64,000 nt of DNA from Caenispirillum bisanense (GCF_900230255.1 NZ_OCNJ01000002.1:310001-374000), one strand, 5' to 3'. Shown: positions 48,280 through 57,150, counted from the first letter of the stretch. The notes: generated from the letters alone by a model not told the origin. Made by a program: numbers and translations.

Positions 48280-48398
48280 GCGCCCGGTCCAGGGGGGGAT
48301 CCGGACCGGGCGCCAGGCTCATTGAGCCGAGGGGAGAGAGACGGCAGGGGGGATTGCCGGCTCTCCACCCGGTGAACGAGGGGGGGAAGCTCACCGGG
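48280..48398. other. Three G-rich hairpins between lolA and the FAH gene
   Basis: Three inverted repeats follow one another, each with a G-run in its loop: GCGCCCGGTCC/GGACCGGGCGC (48280-48313), GAGCCG/CGGCTC with an inner CGGCA/TGCCG (48324-48363), and CCCGGTGA/TCACCGGG (48368-48398). The 293-bp gap 48216-48508 has no gene. It may be a repeat element, a leader RNA of the FAH gene, or a termination zone for lolA. Confidence 0.55.
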
Positions 48399-48508
48399 CA
48401 AGAGTGATGTGGGGAACGGAACAGGAAACCGCAAGACCTTCATCGGACGTCGGATATAACTTTTTTCATAGGCCGAGGCCGTTGATCCTGCGCCCTTTTT
48501 CGCCGCCC

Positions 48509-49183
48509 CTACTTCCTGCCCATGGGGTTCAGCGGGTCGACCTTCTCGTTGTAGTCGAACAGGCTGCCCGGCAGCTCCATGCCCGTGCGGGTGTTGAACA
48601 GCGACACGGCGGTTTCCACGTTCTGGGCGTCGCGCACGCGCCACTGGCGCAGCTCGAACGGCTTCTCCGTGAACACCAGGGTCAGCTGGCCGGCGCCGGG
48701 ATCCTTGGTCTGCACCACGTCGATCTCGGCCACGTTGGCGCCGCGGCGCACGTCGGTGACGGTGATGTCGTCGTCCTGGAAGCTGACGTTCGGGCGCAGC
48801 AGCACACCGACCGGCGTCTGGTCGAGGCCGAGGTAGCTCACCTGGTCCAGTTCCTGGTCGACATAGATGAGATGACGGCCGTTGGCGACCATGAGGATGG
48901 GCATGCCCTCGTATTCCAGGCGCATGCGGCCGGGGCGGTCCATGAAGACGTCGCCTTCCACCGAGTTGCCGGTCGAGGACAGCTGCAGGAAGCGGGCCTG
49001 CAGGGTATCGATGCCGTTGAGGTAGCGTTCGGCCTGGGCCAGCACGTCCTGCTCGGCCGGCGAGGTGTCGGTCTTCACCACCGCCTGGGCCGGCGCGCCG
49101 GGCAGCCCCAGGGCCGCCGCGCCCGTTGCCAGGGTCAGGGCGACCGCGGCCGCCGTGGTCATGCGCGTCAGAACCGTCTTCAA
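48509..49183 (-). CDS. lolA: Outer-membrane lipoprotein carrier LolA family protein
   Basis: 224 aa. It probably starts at a TTG (49183) because GGAGG lies eight bases ahead; the ATG at 49162 would still leave a signal peptide. A Sec signal ends GAPAQA. ERYLNGIDTLQARFLQLSSTGNSVEGDVFMDRPGRMRLEYE is LolA-type. The protein carries lipoproteins across the periplasm. The order lolA then xth fits other alphaproteobacteria, here with an FAH gene between. Confidence 0.9.
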   Translation of the reverse strand: MKTVLTRMTTAAAVALTLATGAAALGLPGAPAQAVVKTDTSPAEQDVLAQAERYLNGIDTLQARFLQLSSTGNSVEGDVFMDRPGRMRLEYEGMPILMVANGRHLIYVDQELDQVSYLGLDQTPVGVLLRPNVSFQDDDITVTDVRRGANVAEIDVVQTKDPGAGQLTLVFTEKPFELRQWRVRDAQNVETAVSLFNTRTGMELPGSLFDYNEKVDPLNPMGRK

Positions 49184-49277
49184 ACCATCGTCCTCCGTGT
49201 GGCGCCCGGGCGTGGGTCAGGGGCTACATAGGGCATACCATCGCCCGCGACCATGGCGAAGGTGAGGCGGTGCCGCC

Positions 49278-49386
49278 GTCAACTCGCCCAGGCGTTGGCG
49301 CCGTCAACTCGCCCAGGCGCTGGCGCCGTCAACTCGCCCAGGCGCTGGCGCCGTCAACTCGCCCAGGCGCTGGCGCCGTCAACTCG
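49278..49386. repeat. 25-bp direct tandem repeat, about 4.4 copies
   Basis: Units begin with GTCAACTCG at 49278, 49303, 49328, 49353 and 49378. The four full units are identical except one base (GCGTTGG versus GCGCTGG). Each unit contains GGCGCCAGCGCC on the minus strand. The last partial copy supplies the stop codon of the XRE gene, so the repeat grew at the gene end. No spacers are present. Confidence 0.95.
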
Positions 49387-49744
49387 AACGCCGTTTCGGC
49401 TCCAGTCGTTCCAGCATCTCGGTCAACGTCTGGTCGTCCAGGTGGCGCAGGCGGCTCGCCAAGCGGTTGACGAACTCGGTGGCGAGCGGGCTCAGCCCGC
49501 CGGTGTCGAGGGTGACCTTGGGCTGCGACAGGTCGGCGAGGCGCTTCAGCTCCTCCGCCTCGTCCCAGATGAGCCCGAGCATGCCGCAGATCTGCATGAC
49601 CAGCCCCGGCCCCGGTTTGCCGCGGTGACCGTGTTCCAGCGCCGACAGGTAGGCGGCGGTGACGCCCAGCTCCGCCGCCATGGACTTGAGGGTGATGCCG
49701 CGCGCCTCGCGCAGTTCCCGCATGCGGCGCCCGAAGGGGGTCAT
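49379..49744 (-). CDS. Small XRE-family HTH protein
   Basis: 121 aa from the ATG at 49744, which overlaps the smr stop (ATGA). HTH: FGRRMRELREARGITLKSMAAELGVTAAYLSALEHGHRG. A C-terminal helical part follows. It belongs to the conserved smr-XRE pair of alphaproteobacteria and its function is unknown. Its stop lies inside the 25-bp tandem repeat. Confidence 0.88.
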   Translation of the reverse strand: MTPFGRRMRELREARGITLKSMAAELGVTAAYLSALEHGHRGKPGPGLVMQICGMLGLIWDEAEELKRLADLSQPKVTLDTGGLSPLATEFVNRLASRLRHLDDQTLTEMLERLEPKRRSS

Positions 49745-50349
49745 GCCCGGTGCCGCTTCAGCAGGACGTAGAGCGCACCTTCGCCGCCGTGCTGCGGCTG
49801 GGCGTGGGTGAAGCTGAGGATGCGCGTGCGCAGGCCCGGCTCGTTCAGCCACATGGGCACCATGCGGCGCAGCACGCCGCCGCCCTCGCCGCCGCGCGAG
49901 CCCTTGCCGGTGACCACGATGACGCAGCGGCTGCCGCGGTCATGGGCGCGGGCGAGGAAGGCGCACAGCGCCCGGTGCGCCGTCTCCTGCGTCATGCCGT
50001 GCAGGTCGATGCGGCCGTCGATCTCCATGCGGCCGCGGGTGAAGCGGCCGGCGGTGCGGCGGTCGATGCCGGCCGTCTCGCCGTGCGCCAGGGCATGCGG
50101 CCGGCTGGTCGGCGTGGGCGGCGGCGGCGGCTCGGGCGGGCGGATGCGCGTCTTGGGCGCCGGCTTGGGGATCGGCGGGATGGCCGGCGGCTCGGGCGGC
50201 GGCGGTTCCGGCGTCGATTCGCCGAAGGGCACGTCGCGCGTCGGCTTGCGGACACGCCGCTTGGGCAGCGGCGCGGCATCCTTCATCACGGCGCGCCACA
50301 GCTCCGCCTCGTCGGGCGTCAGGCTGCGGGCGCGTCTAGGCCGCCTCAT
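49741..50349 (-). CDS. Smr domain protein
   Basis: 202 aa. The N-terminal half is basic then Pro-rich (about 50-80, low complexity). The Smr core is IDGRIDLHGMTQETAHRALCAFLARA followed by CVIVVTGKGSRGG and GVLRRMVPMWL. Smr domains nick DNA or cleave RNA on collided ribosomes. The gene overlaps lutC by 14 bases and is coupled to the XRE gene. Confidence 0.92.
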   Translation of the reverse strand: MRRPRRARSLTPDEAELWRAVMKDAAPLPKRRVRKPTRDVPFGESTPEPPPPEPPAIPPIPKPAPKTRIRPPEPPPPPTPTSRPHALAHGETAGIDRRTAGRFTRGRMEIDGRIDLHGMTQETAHRALCAFLARAHDRGSRCVIVVTGKGSRGGEGGGVLRRMVPMWLNEPGLRTRILSFTHAQPQHGGEGALYVLLKRHRA

Positions 50350-51010
50350 CGTCGATCAGCACGATATGCAGCCGGCGCGGCCCATGGGCGCCCAGCTGGA
50401 TGGTCTGTTCGATGTCGCCGGTGCGCGACGGCCCGGTGATCATGTTGACGGTGCGCGGCGTGGCGCCGGCGTCGCGCAGGTAGGCCCACATCTCCTCGTA
50501 GCCGCCGACGATCTGGCTGGCGCGCACGACGACGACGTGGTTGTCCGGCAGGAAGTTGAGGCTGGTCGGCGTCTCGGGGCCGGAGACCAGCACCAGCGTG
50601 CCCGTCTCGGCGACGCCGGCGAAGCAGGGGGTGACGCTCACCTGGTCGGCCGGATGGGCGACGCCGCGCTTGACCGTCAGGGTGCCGCGGCCCTCCAGCA
50701 CGTCGAGGCTGGCGTCGGGGGCGGCCACCACCTCGGGCGCCAGGTTGTGGCGGGCGAGCCATTCCGCCACCACGCGGGGCAGCGCGTCCGGCCCGTCGAT
50801 GCGGTCGAGGCTGGCCGCCGCCGCCTCGGCCATGGTGACGAAGCGCTCCACCAGTTCGCGCCGGTCGCCCTTGGCGCGGGCCGGGACGATGCCGGGGCGC
50901 GGCGCGGCGAGGCGGGCGTCGAGCGTCTCCTGCGCCGCCGGCGGCAGCTCGCCGCGGCCGAGCGAGCGGCGGATGCGGGTCAGGATGTGGGTGCGGGCGT
51001 CGCTGGACAT
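50336..51010 (-). CDS. lutC: LutC/YkgG-type lactate utilisation protein
   Basis: 224 aa LUD-domain protein. VTPCFAGVAETGTLVLVSGPETPTSLNFLPDNHVVVV is the family signature. With LutA and LutB it oxidises L-lactate to pyruvate. It overlaps the smr gene at its 3' end. A membrane protein lies between it and lutB. Confidence 0.9.
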   Translation of the reverse strand: MSSDARTHILTRIRRSLGRGELPPAAQETLDARLAAPRPGIVPARAKGDRRELVERFVTMAEAAAASLDRIDGPDALPRVVAEWLARHNLAPEVVAAPDASLDVLEGRGTLTVKRGVAHPADQVSVTPCFAGVAETGTLVLVSGPETPTSLNFLPDNHVVVVRASQIVGGYEEMWAYLRDAGATPRTVNMITGPSRTGDIEQTIQLGAHGPRRLHIVLIDDEAA

Positions 51011-51050
51011 GGGCTGGCGGCTCTTGCTCGGGCGGAAAGGGGCGGGGCGG

Positions 51051-51539
51051 TCAGGCGATGGACAGGCCGCGGTCGGTCGACGGCTTCTCGGCGAAGTAGC
51101 GGGAGGCGAAGGCCCGCCAGTCGCCGTCCGGCGCGGCGACGCCGATGCGCGGGTTGGCCGACAGTTGCAGCACGATGCCGCCGAAGGCCCACAGGCGCAT
51201 CCACGAGCCGGCGTCGCTCATCATCAAGGCGAGCGCCCGCTTGTGGACGGTGTTGGCGGTCCACGGCCGGATCGCCAGCACGTAGACCAGCACCGCGAAG
51301 ACCAGCGCCACCGTGCCCACCAGCAGCCCCGCGACGAACAGCAGGATCAGCGCCAGCAGCAGCAGCGCCAGCAGCGGCACCACGTTGATCCACGGGCTGA
51401 ACACCGGGCTGTCGGTGCGGTTCAGGCGCATGAAGTCGGTGTGCACGATGAGGCGGCCGTCGTCGTAGGCCTCCTGCAGGCGCTCGTGCAGCACGACGTC
51501 GCGCTTGTTGGGCTTGGGGCGCGGGGCGGCGTAGGCCAT
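51051..51539 (-). CDS. Membrane protein in the lut operon
   Basis: 162 aa. Two hydrophobic segments (VVPLLALLLLALILLFVAGLLVG and VALVFAVLVYVLAIRP, about 54-95) follow a charged N-terminus. The C-terminal part is soluble. Three bases separate it from lutB. No family recognised. Position suggests a membrane partner for the electron-transferring Lut complex, which is inference. Confidence 0.65.
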   Translation of the reverse strand: MAYAAPRPKPNKRDVVLHERLQEAYDDGRLIVHTDFMRLNRTDSPVFSPWINVVPLLALLLLALILLFVAGLLVGTVALVFAVLVYVLAIRPWTANTVHKRALALMMSDAGSWMRLWAFGGIVLQLSANPRIGVAAPDGDWRAFASRYFAEKPSTDRGLSIA

Positions 51540-51542
51540 GCG

Positions 51543-52967
51543 TCAGCGCGCTCCCCGGCGCTCGCGCGCATAGCGCTGCATGAAGGTCTCGCCTTCGGGC
51601 GCCGGCATGTCGCGCACCGCCGTCCATTCCTTGGCGAAGGGCAGGGAGGCGATGCGGCCGCGCTTGCCGGCCCACGCCGCCAGCACGCGGGCGGCGGCGG
51701 CCGTGTACCACCGCCACAGGCGGGGCTTGGTGGCGATCCAGCCGTAGAAGCGCATGGCCTGGCGCACCCGCGGCGGGGCGAGGTTGCGCTCGAATTCCTT
51801 CTCGCGCCAGTGCCGCAGCATCTTGGGCAGCGGGATGCGCATGGGGCAGACCTGCTCGCACCGCCCGCACAGGGTGGAGGCGTGCGGCAGCGGCGCGGCG
51901 TTCTCGATGCCGATCAGCGCCGGCGTCAGCACGCTGCCCATGGGGCCGGGATAGACCCAGCCGTAGGCATGGCCGCCGACCGAGCCGTAGACCGGGCAGT
52001 GGTTCATGCAGGCCGCACAGCGGATGCAGCGCAGCATGTCCTGGAACTCGGTGCCGAGCATGCCCGAGCGGCCGTTGTCGAGCAGCACGACGTGGAACTC
52101 CTCCGGCCCGTCGCGGTCCTCGGGGCGGCGCGGCCCGGTGGAGAAGGTGGTGTAGCTGCTCATCTCCTGCCCGGTGGCGGAGCGGGCGAGCAGGCGCAGC
52201 ACCGTGCAGGCGTCGTCCAGCGTCGGCACGATCTTCTCGATGCTGGCCAGAACGATGTGGGTGCGCGGCAAGAGCTGGGTGAGGTCGCCGTTGCCCTCGT
52301 TGGTGACGATGACGGTCGAGCCCGTCTCGGCGATGAGCATGTTGGCGCCGGTGATGCCGACGTCGGCCTGGATGAACTGGCCGCGCAGCACGTCGCGCGC
52401 CTCGTCGAGCAGCTGGCGCGGCTCGCCCAGCGGGCGGTCGGCGGGGTACTGCTTGTGGGTCTCGCGGAAGGCGTCGGCCACCATTTCCTTCGACACGTGG
52501 ATGGCCGGGGCGATGATGTGGCTCGGCGGCTCGTGGCGCAGCTGGATGATGTATTCGCCGAGGTCCGTCTCGACCGGAACGATGCCCTTCTCTTCGAGGA
52601 AGTGGTTGAGGGCGATCTCCTCGGCGATCATGGACTTGCCCTTGGTGACCGTCTTGGCCCCCTTGTCGCGGCAGATGCGCAGGATGGTCTGGCGCGCCTC
52701 CTCGGCATCGCGGCACCAGTGGACGTGGCCGCCCTGTTCGATCACCCGTTCCTCGAACCGCGCCAGGTAGTGGTCGAGGTTTTCCAGCACGTGGTTCTTG
52801 AGGTCGCGCCCGGCATCGCGCAGGGCCTCGAATTCCGGCAGCTTGGCGATGGCGGCGGCGCGCTTTTCGCGGAAGCCCACCTTCATGGTGGACAGCGCCT
52901 TCTTCAGCTTCTCGTCGGCGATGGCGTCGTGGGCGTTCTGCTTGAACCGGTGCGACGTGGCGTTCAT
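51543..52967 (-). CDS. lutB: LutB-type iron-sulfur lactate dehydrogenase subunit
   Basis: 474 aa from MNATSHRFKQNAHD. A LUD domain in the middle (GITGANMLIAETGSTVIVTNEGN) is followed by two 4Fe-4S clusters, CIRCAACMNHCPVY and CGRCEQVCPM. The length matches LutB. It transfers electrons from L-lactate oxidation. The gene begins 21 bases downstream of lutA. Confidence 0.94.
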   Translation of the reverse strand: MNATSHRFKQNAHDAIADEKLKKALSTMKVGFREKRAAAIAKLPEFEALRDAGRDLKNHVLENLDHYLARFEERVIEQGGHVHWCRDAEEARQTILRICRDKGAKTVTKGKSMIAEEIALNHFLEEKGIVPVETDLGEYIIQLRHEPPSHIIAPAIHVSKEMVADAFRETHKQYPADRPLGEPRQLLDEARDVLRGQFIQADVGITGANMLIAETGSTVIVTNEGNGDLTQLLPRTHIVLASIEKIVPTLDDACTVLRLLARSATGQEMSSYTTFSTGPRRPEDRDGPEEFHVVLLDNGRSGMLGTEFQDMLRCIRCAACMNHCPVYGSVGGHAYGWVYPGPMGSVLTPALIGIENAAPLPHASTLCGRCEQVCPMRIPLPKMLRHWREKEFERNLAPPRVRQAMRFYGWIATKPRLWRWYTAAAARVLAAWAGKRGRIASLPFAKEWTAVRDMPAPEGETFMQRYARERRGAR

Positions 52968-52987
52968 GGCGTCCTGTCCCTTCCCGT

Positions 52988-53797
52988 TCAGCGCTCGTCG
53001 CCGATGGCCGGCCGGTCGGCCATGCCCGCGAGCACTTCGGTGACGTGGCGGCACTTGACCGACTGGCCGAGCCGCTTGGCCTTGCCCGCCATGTTGAGCA
53101 GGCAGCCCACTTCGCCCGCCAGCAGGGTGCCGGCGCCAGTGGTGTCGATGTCGGTCACCTTGTCGGTGACCATGCGGTCGGAAATCTCGCCGTACTTGAC
53201 GCAGAAGGTGCCGCCGAAGCCGCAGCATTCCTCGGGCCGCTGCATCTCCACCAGGTCCAGCCCCGCGACCTTGGACAACAGCGCCCGCGGCTGCGCCTTG
53301 ATGCCGAGCTGGCGCAGGCCGGAACAGCTGTCGTGATAGGTGACGGTGTCGGAATAGGTCGCCTCGATGCCGTCCCAGCCCATGACGTCGGTGAGGAAGC
53401 TGGTGATCTCGAAGGTCTTGGCGGCCAGCTGCTCGGCCTTGGGGCCGTAGACCGGGTCGCCCTGGAAGACGTCGGGGTAGTAGCGAATCATGCCGGCGCA
53501 GGAGCCCGAGGGCACCACCACGTAGTCGAACCCGAGGAAGGCGTCGATGAGGGGGCGGGCGACGCGCTGGGCATCCTCGCGGTCGCCGGTGTTCCAGGCC
53601 GGCTGGCCGCAGCAGGTCTGGCTGTCCGGCACGGTGACGCGGCAGCCCGCCTTCTCCAGCAGCGACAGCGTGGCGAAGCCGACGGTCGGGCGGTAGACGT
53701 CGACCAGACAGGTGACGAACAGCCCGACGTGCGGCTGCGCAGGGCGCGCGGCGGCGGCGGTGGAAGACGACGGGGCGGCGGCGGTCGGCTCGGACAT
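52988..53797 (-). CDS. lutA: LutA-type (CCG-domain) lactate utilisation protein
   Basis: 269 aa. The two Cys-Cys-Gly (CCG) motifs, QTCCGQPAWNTG and ECCGFGGTF, and the additional VTYHDSCSGLRQLG segment, are typical of the LutA/GlcF group. It heads lutA-lutB-(membrane)-lutC. An Ala/Ser-rich N-terminus makes the exact start uncertain. Confidence 0.92.
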   Translation of the reverse strand: MSEPTAAAPSSSTAAAARPAQPHVGLFVTCLVDVYRPTVGFATLSLLEKAGCRVTVPDSQTCCGQPAWNTGDREDAQRVARPLIDAFLGFDYVVVPSGSCAGMIRYYPDVFQGDPVYGPKAEQLAAKTFEITSFLTDVMGWDGIEATYSDTVTYHDSCSGLRQLGIKAQPRALLSKVAGLDLVEMQRPEECCGFGGTFCVKYGEISDRMVTDKVTDIDTTGAGTLLAGEVGCLLNMAGKAKRLGQSVKCRHVTEVLAGMADRPAIGDER

Positions 53798-53829
53798 GCG
53801 CGGGGTCAACCCTTGTGCTCGTGATCGGT

Positions 53830-53849
53830 TCGGCGGGTCCGCCCGCCGA
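53830..53849. other. Hairpin between mltA and lutA
   Basis: TCGGCGGG and CCCGCCGA pair across a 4-base loop (8-bp stem). No T-run follows on either strand. It sits 33 bases upstream of the lutA start and downstream of mltA, so it could end mltA transcription or be part of lut control. Confidence 0.4.
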
Positions 53850-53892
53850 GTCGCCCAAGGATGCGGTGTCGCGCGGTCCCTGACAAGAAGAC

Positions 53893-55116
53893 TCAGGACC
53901 CCGCCGCCCGGGGCAGCAGAACGTAGTAACGGCCGGGGCTCTTCATGCGGCCCGCCTGGGCGAGCGCCGCCTCGCCGGTGCCCCAGAAGAAGTCGCCGCG
54001 CACCTGCCCCTTGATGGCCGAGCCGACGTCCTGCGCCACCATCAGGCGCTGCAGCGGCCGGCCGTCGGGGTCGACGGCGTCCAGCCACAGCGGCGCGCCG
54101 AGCGGCACGAAGCGCGTGTCGACCGCCATGGAGCGGGCCGGCGTCAGCGCCACGCCCTGGGCGCCGATGGGACCGTTTCCGTCAATCTTACGGAAGAAGA
54201 TGTAGCGCGGATTTTGCCGCATGTAGTCGTCGGCCACCTGCGGGTTGGCCTTCAGCCACGCCCGGATGTCCTGCATGGAGCCCTGGCCGGGCGCCAGCAC
54301 GCCGGCGTCCTTCAGGATCTTGCCGATGCCGACGAACTTCCAGCCGTTGTTGCCGGCATAGCCGACGCGGGTGGTGGTGCCGTCGGGCAGCACGACGCGG
54401 CCCGAGCCCTGGACGTGCAGCACGTGCAGGTCGACGGCGTCGTCGGTCCACATGACCACCGGCGCGGTGGCGGCGACGGCGCCCGTCTCGATGGCGGCGC
54501 GGTCGTGGTAGCGCACCAGCTTGCCGCCGTCGACGCGGCCGACCAGGGTCTGATTGGGCAGCGCCTCGTCGAAGCTGCGCAGGTTGACCGACACGAGGTC
54601 GGACGGCACGCCGTAGACCGGATGCTGATAGGCGCCCTGGCGCACCGGCGAGCCACGCAGTTCGGCCTCGTAGTAGCCGGTGAAGGTGCCCTCGCGGCTG
54701 CCGGTGCCGGCGTCGGCGACGGCATAGGGCACGAAGGCGGTGGTCAGCACCCGGCGCAGGCCGGCGGCGTCGCCCGGCGGCACGGCGGCCACCTGGGCAC
54801 AGGCGCGCTGCCACGCGGCGGCGCCGGGGAAGACGGCGCGGGCCTCGTCGGTGAGGAACTCGGGGGCGCTCGGGAAGCTGTTGCGCGCCGTCATGCGCTC
54901 GCACGAGGCGCGCAGGGCCGGCAGGGCGTCGCGCAGGCCGTCGCTCTGCCACCCGGGCAACTGGGCGAAGGTGGCCGGCGTCAGCGCCGCGCGCGGCACC
55001 TGGGGCTCGGCCGGCGGCGGCGGGGCCTGCTCGCCGCAGGCGGCGAGGCCGAGGGCGAGAAGGCCGCACGCGGCGAGGCGGCGGGCGGCCGAAACCAGCG
55101 GAAAGGCGCGGCGCAT
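53893..55116 (-). CDS. mltA: Membrane-bound lytic transglycosylase A
   Basis: 407 aa. The signal peptide ends in a lipobox, LALGLAACGE, so it is an outer-membrane lipoprotein. FTGYYEAELRGSP, VVMWTDDAVDLHVLHVQGSGRVVLPDGTTTRVGYAG and the final GQVRGDFFWGTGEAA with AGRMKSPGRYYVLLP contain the MltA fold and 3D domain (Asp catalytic site). It cleaves peptidoglycan. In relatives smr directly follows; here the lut operon intervenes. Confidence 0.95.
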   Translation of the reverse strand: MRRAFPLVSAARRLAACGLLALGLAACGEQAPPPPAEPQVPRAALTPATFAQLPGWQSDGLRDALPALRASCERMTARNSFPSAPEFLTDEARAVFPGAAAWQRACAQVAAVPPGDAAGLRRVLTTAFVPYAVADAGTGSREGTFTGYYEAELRGSPVRQGAYQHPVYGVPSDLVSVNLRSFDEALPNQTLVGRVDGGKLVRYHDRAAIETGAVAATAPVVMWTDDAVDLHVLHVQGSGRVVLPDGTTTRVGYAGNNGWKFVGIGKILKDAGVLAPGQGSMQDIRAWLKANPQVADDYMRQNPRYIFFRKIDGNGPIGAQGVALTPARSMAVDTRFVPLGAPLWLDAVDPDGRPLQRLMVAQDVGSAIKGQVRGDFFWGTGEAALAQAGRMKSPGRYYVLLPRAAGS

Positions 55117-55127
55117 GGCTTGAGAGG

Positions 55128-55838
55128 TCACTCGGGCGCGGTGGTGGCGACGAGCTGCCAGTTGGGATCGGGATCGCCAGTGTCGCGGGCGAAGGTCCAG
55201 ACGTCGGTGACGTCCACCGGCGTCTTCTCGTCGCCGTCGACGACGACGCCCGACTGGTCGATCACCAGGTTGATCTGCTCGCTCTGGAACAGCACGGTCA
55301 CCACGGCGTCGCGGCCACGCATGGCGGCGTCGCGGATCTCGAGCTTCTTGATGCCGAGGATGCGCGTCTCCATGGTCTCGCCGGCCTGCTTGCGCTGGTC
55401 GATGGCGGCCGAGAAGTTGGCGAAGACCTCGTCGGCGAGCAGCGGCCGCAGGGCGTCCTTGTCGCCGCGGGCGAAGGCCTCGACGATCATCTCGAAGGCG
55501 CCGCGGGCGCCACGCAGGAAGCCGTTGGGCTCGAAGCTGCGGTCGGCGGCGTTGATGTCGCGGATGCCGGCTTCCACCGGCGTGCCGGCATAGGCGCCGA
55601 GGTCGAGGTCTTCCTCGGCCGGTGCGGCGGGGCGGCGGCCCGGCAGCTCGATCACGTTGCCGCGATCGTCCGTCGCCGGCGCGGCGCGGCGGCCGGCGGC
55701 CAGCCGCTGTTCCGCCTGCTGGCGGCGCAGCTCCTCGTCGCCGGTGCGGCGGCCGAGCACGCTGCGCAGACGCAGGATGAGAAAGCCCGCCACGAGGGCG
55801 AGGAAGATGATGTCGACGAACTGGAAACCTTCGCTCAT
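55128..55838 (-). CDS. Tim44-like domain membrane protein
   Basis: 236 aa from MSEGFQFVDII. One N-terminal membrane anchor (VDIIFLALVAGFLILRL), a charged linker, then a Tim44-like domain (GAFEMIVEAFARGDKDALRPLLADEVFANF, WTFARDTGDPDPNWQLVATT). Alphaproteobacterial homologues (TimA) lie next to mltA and are proposed to help protein or lipoprotein traffic at the membrane. It begins 11 bases before mltA. Confidence 0.9.
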   Translation of the reverse strand: MSEGFQFVDIIFLALVAGFLILRLRSVLGRRTGDEELRRQQAEQRLAAGRRAAPATDDRGNVIELPGRRPAAPAEEDLDLGAYAGTPVEAGIRDINAADRSFEPNGFLRGARGAFEMIVEAFARGDKDALRPLLADEVFANFSAAIDQRKQAGETMETRILGIKKLEIRDAAMRGRDAVVTVLFQSEQINLVIDQSGVVVDGDEKTPVDVTDVWTFARDTGDPDPNWQLVATTAPE

Positions 55839-55991
55839 CAGTCGGCTGCCGCTCCACCCCGGGGCTGGACCCGCCCCCCTCGCTACGCTACATGGGTCAG
55901 GCGGCGCGGACAAAACATTCCGGCTGCCGGACACGAACAGGGGGCCATTTTCGTTCCCCGTACATAAGCCGTGAGGGGGCAAAGGGCAAGC

Positions 55992-56540
55992 ATGCCACTC
56001 GTGATTCTGGGCCTGTTCATCGCGGTTCCGCTGATCGAAATCGCCGTCTTCATCCAGGTGGGCGGTCTGATCGGTCTGTGGCCGACCATCGCCATCGTCA
56101 TCGCCACCGCCTTCGCCGGCACCGCGCTGCTGCGCCACCAGGGCCTCGCGACCCTGCGGCGGGCGCAGGAATCGCTCAATCGCGGCGAGATGCCGCTGCG
56201 CGAAGTGTTCGACGGCGCCTGCCTGCTGGTGGCCGGCGTGCTGCTGCTGACGCCGGGCTTCGTCACCGACGCCACCGGCCTGCTGCTGTTGCTGCCGCCG
56301 GTGCGGGCGTGGCTGCGCAAGGTGGTGCTGCCGGCGCTGGTGAAGTCGGGCAACGTGCGCTACTCGGCCACCTTCACCGACGGCGGCGCCGGCGGGCCGC
56401 AGGGTCGCCCGGAGGCGCCGCCGCGCCGCCCCTACGAAATCGAGGGCGAGTTCCGCGAGGTCGACCAGGACCCGCCGCCGGCCGACCGCATCGGAGGCGA
56501 CGCCGACCTGCCGCCGCGTCCCGGCCCGCCGCGCGGCTGA
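55992..56540 (+). CDS. fxsA: FxsA family membrane protein
   Basis: 182 aa from MPLVILGLFIAVPLIEIAVFI. Hydrophobic segments, the FxsA core GGLIGLWPTIAIVIATAFAGTALLRHQG and a Pro-rich cytoplasmic tail (from about 133) are present. The E. coli protein affects exclusion of phage T7. It is 154 bp from the divergent Tim44 gene and upstream of secB. Confidence 0.92.
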   Translation: MPLVILGLFIAVPLIEIAVFIQVGGLIGLWPTIAIVIATAFAGTALLRHQGLATLRRAQESLNRGEMPLREVFDGACLLVAGVLLLTPGFVTDATGLLLLLPPVRAWLRKVVLPALVKSGNVRYSATFTDGGAGGPQGRPEAPPRRPYEIEGEFREVDQDPPPADRIGGDADLPPRPGPPRG

Positions 56541-56619
56541 TAGGGCCGACTCGGGCGGTTGCCAGTCGCCGGCCGCCGTGCTAGCCCTTGCCGCAACCCA
56601 TTCTTCCAGGAGTGACCCG

Positions 56620-57129
56620 ATGACCGAAGCGAACGGCGCCAACGGCGCGCAGAACCCCCAGGCCACCGAGCAGGAAGGCCGCGTCGGCATCGCCATCGCC
56701 GGCCAGTACATCAAGGACCTGTCCTTCGAAGTGCCGGGCGCGCCGCAGATCTTCAGCCAGATGCAGAAGGCGCCGGAGATCCCCATCAGCGTCGACGTGC
56801 AGGTCGCCCAGCTCGGCGGCAACCACTACGAAGTGACCATCCACTTCGACATCAAGGCGACCGTCGGCGACAAGCCGGGCTTCGTCATGGAGCTGGTCTA
56901 CGGCGCCGTGGTGCAGGCCAACGCGCCGCAGGAACACCTGCACCCGCTGCTGCTGATCGAGGCGCCGCGCCTGATGTTCCCGTTCTGCCGCAACCTCATC
57001 GCCGACATCACCCGCGATGGCGGCTTCCCGCCGCTGATGCTGCAGCCCATCGACTTCGTGCAGCTCTACCGCCAGCGCGCCGAAGCCGCCCAGCGCGCCC
57101 GCGCCGAAGAGGGCGAAGAGCAGGCGTAA
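56620..57129 (+). CDS. secB: Protein-export chaperone SecB
   Basis: 169 aa. A polar leader precedes YIKDLSFEVPGAPQIF, followed by VDVQVAQLGGNHYEVTIHFDI, LVYGAVVQ and IEAPRLMFPFCRNLIADITRDGGFPPLML. SecB is a tetramer that holds unfolded preproteins for SecA. It is in the usual fxsA-secB context and ends with a strong terminator. Confidence 0.97.
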   Translation: MTEANGANGAQNPQATEQEGRVGIAIAGQYIKDLSFEVPGAPQIFSQMQKAPEIPISVDVQVAQLGGNHYEVTIHFDIKATVGDKPGFVMELVYGAVVQANAPQEHLHPLLLIEAPRLMFPFCRNLIADITRDGGFPPLMLQPIDFVQLYRQRAEAAQRARAEEGEEQA

Positions 57130-57150
57130 GGCCTGCGCCTTTTCGTACGA

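Noticed and set aside
49278-49386. CRISPR-like array
   Set aside because: The units are directly adjacent with no variable spacers and no cas genes are near, so it is a simple tandem repeat.
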